NCBI RefSeq assembly: GCF_008831285.2
Contig: NC_045146.1
Span: 23,639,703 to 23,703,702 of the forward strand
DNA: 64,000 nt
Source of the DNA: Nymphaea colorata
Lineage: Eukaryota; Streptophyta; Magnoliopsida; Nymphaeales; Nymphaeaceae
Direction of reading: 5' to 3'
This document shows, in pieces, positions 61,830 to 64,000 of the stretch (its first letter is position 1; the number at the start of each line of letters is the position of its first letter). The translations under genes and the position numbers were made by a program. The notes beneath the pieces are model-generated. The model searched no databases. It saw only the letters and a program-made list of their open reading frames with translations, and had not been told where the DNA came from.

Positions 61830-64000
61830 AGTATTTAAGATTTAGAAATCCTGAAACTGCGACCTGTCGGCCCAAAAGGAGAGATTAACAAAATTTGATG
61901 AGCGCTGACTATCATGCCGTGGACGATGACACCATGAAGATGACCTCACAACACACAGAGGCACGACTAAGAGTTCCTCTCATCTTGATTATATGGGATT
62001 TACGGAATATTAGAACATTTGCATATTTTTATTAGTGTGATTGTCTGCTTGATAAGAAAAGACACTAAGCTCTGTAGTGGGGCATAAGTGCGTTGAAATT
62101 GACCAAAACTAAAATGCCCAGGTCAGAATGATGACGATGAAGATGACCTACTTCTTGCACTCATTCCTTTACTTGAGTCCACTTGTTGTGTTAAAATGCT
62201 CCAGCTGATTAATCAATTAATACTTTAGATTTAATTTACGAGCTCAATGATCATTTGTTTGAGACCATGAAATATTGTTGAAATCGATCCCCACATGCAG
62301 CCCAATTTCATACCGATACCCATGAGTTCTGGTAAATGTACAACACGGATGGCTACAACTGTTTAAATTAGCATAAGACCCGAACTTTGTACAAGAAATA
62401 TTGTCCAAAGATGTATTGATCACGAGAAAATAATTGTGTTAATAAGATTCATATGGTGCAATTTGAGCGCATCAGATGTGTTATTAACTTAGCTGCATGC
62501 TTTTATCATATGTTCACATATTTAGGTTCCAATTCAGATTCACATCTACATACCATATCCCAGTTTGAATTTGAATTTACCATCCGAATCTATGAGTGAA
62601 CTTAGTTTCTCATGGCGCTGTCCTCATAAGGCTTAGTGTTCCAAGCTTACTTGTAAAATAAAAAACATTTGACCAATTGCATATGTTTTTGTGACAATTT
62701 AGTCATTAAATATTCGTAATCATTCTAGACTTAACATATACATTATATATTTTTTCGTTAAAAAAATGATTGAAGAGACTTTAATCATAGAAATGGACCA
62801 TGATGACACCAAATAGTACATAAAAGAAGTTGACAAACTTACTGCAAATGATGAATGCACAGTACCATCGCTCGCTCCACTATTTCGAGATTGGTCTCCT
62901 TTGTTCGTTAATGTTGTCTTGAACGCATCTTTATCCAGTAAGAGTGAAAACAACTTTTCTGCGTGCAAAAGAATAATAGAAAATCGAAGGCAACATTAAC
63001 CTTCGCCGCATTTTCTCGATTACATTGAAAAAGACACAGTGCAATGGTCCATCTCAAAATTGGCCTAGCAGTAAACTTTTTTCTCTGATTATATGTACTT
63101 TTCAAGAACTTATTCTCATTCATCAAACAGTGAAAAAGATTCTTAAAATATTTCATCCTCTCACAAAGCTATTTAACAGGTTATTCCAAAAATTTTAGTC
63201 TCTAAGAATTGGTGATCCATCAATTTTCCTAAAACAGTTTTTACAGGGAAAACCCACTTCAAAAAATTTTTCCAAAACAATCGGACGCCCTTATAAGGAG
63301 ACGCTTGGTAGCAAGCAGGAAATATGTCTCAGCGTGAATAGTTTACAGGAAATTTTCTACTGTTTTTCATTTCAGGCCGCTGTACTAGGCTGGTGGAATT
63401 TCACACGCCCATACGCCTCAAAACGATTCTCTGCAGGCACATTAAAACGAGAGGGAGTTACATGCACTGCTGTGCACAATGCAAATGTGCACAAGTCTGT
63501 GCATATAACCAGCTTCCCATTAAAACACGCCTAACAGACTATCCTTCTAATCTCATATGTTCACCAACCCCACAAAATCACATCTTACTTTCGTCCAATT
63601 TGATGCGCTTTTCATATATGCATCCATAATTTCACGGAGACTTGAAATTTCCCACAAGAAATCAAGTCTGCGGTTTTTCTACATGATTTTACCTTGCGGG
63701 GAACTCCAAAGAAGATTTCTGTAATATGCTGACAGTCTGATGTTCTTCTAACTTTTGCCCAACCATGGATAATCTCGTAACTGAGACCTTAGAAGTTCTG
63801 GGGTTGCATGAATCCAAATACAATTTGTCCAGAAAATCGACGCAGGTTGCAATCTACCAGATTCACAGGATAGGCCCTGTTATACTGTCACCGTAAGAAG
63901 GGACTTCTAAAGCATTGCAGCATCCACTTCCCACCAAAAAAACGAAGAATGAATGGCTGCCAAATGGCTAAACAGACCACAGTTCATACACTTGGATGCA

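Larger units (their letters stand above)
61625..64000. other. Right-end non-coding region
   Basis: After the chitinase 3' UTR this is AT-rich DNA with no supportable gene. Minus-strand frames of 82 codons near 62720-63156 show no domain. A stretch near 63200-63300 shares words with 49960-50060 (runs of AAAC plus a GG-x-TGTCATCC or CGGACGCCC type end) and may be part of a dispersed repeat. Confidence 0.5.

Overview
The window is nuclear DNA from a flowering plant. The genes are intron-rich with GT-AG junctions. Every recognised product belongs to a plant gene family or a eukaryotic family in its plant form. The intergenic DNA is AT-rich and carries short non-autonomous transposons, SINEs and microsatellites. 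I cannot name the species from the sequence. I see no bacterial, organellar or viral segment, and no intact long retrotransposon.

Seven protein-coding genes can be built exon by exon, each with continuous reading phase. From left to right they are: (1) a LysM, GPI-anchored, CEBiP/LYM2-type chitin receptor, + strand, 104-3130, 4 exons; (2) an ELF7/PAF1 homologue of the Paf1 transcription-elongation complex, + strand, 5226-13648, 12 exons, with a long proline-rich N-terminus; (3) a DUF604 (fringe-related, GT31-like) type II membrane glycosyltransferase, + strand, 20757-22486, 2 exons; (4) a LONELY GUY cytokinin-activating enzyme, - strand, 31378-32590, 7 exons; (5) a NAC transcription factor, + strand, 47011-48368, 3 exons; (6) a CRIPT-like zinc-binding protein, - strand, 55679-56297, 4 exons with a 16-nt first coding exon; (7) a secreted GH19 chitinase with two tandem hevein domains, + strand, 60281-61624, 3 exons.

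The spaces between genes are long (2 to 14 kb). They hold two copies of one tRNA-derived SINE family (17849-18086 and about 25785-26022), three hAT-like MITEs (39705-39789, 57841-58024 and 58634-58781), decayed RNase H-like and unidentified coding remnants, several 33-100 bp tandem duplications, and AT, GA and CT microsatellites.

The genes are independent eukaryotic loci, not an operon. The one functional echo is that the two ends of the window encode a chitin receptor and a chitinase, both plant-immunity functions. At about 57 kb apart this is most simply coincidence. I did not find a clearly new biological system. The most notable items are the double-hevein chitinase, the SINE family with clear target-site duplications, the TSD-flanked MITEs, the LOG intron made largely of a CT microsatellite, and an unidentified broken coding remnant at about 50.4-50.7 kb.
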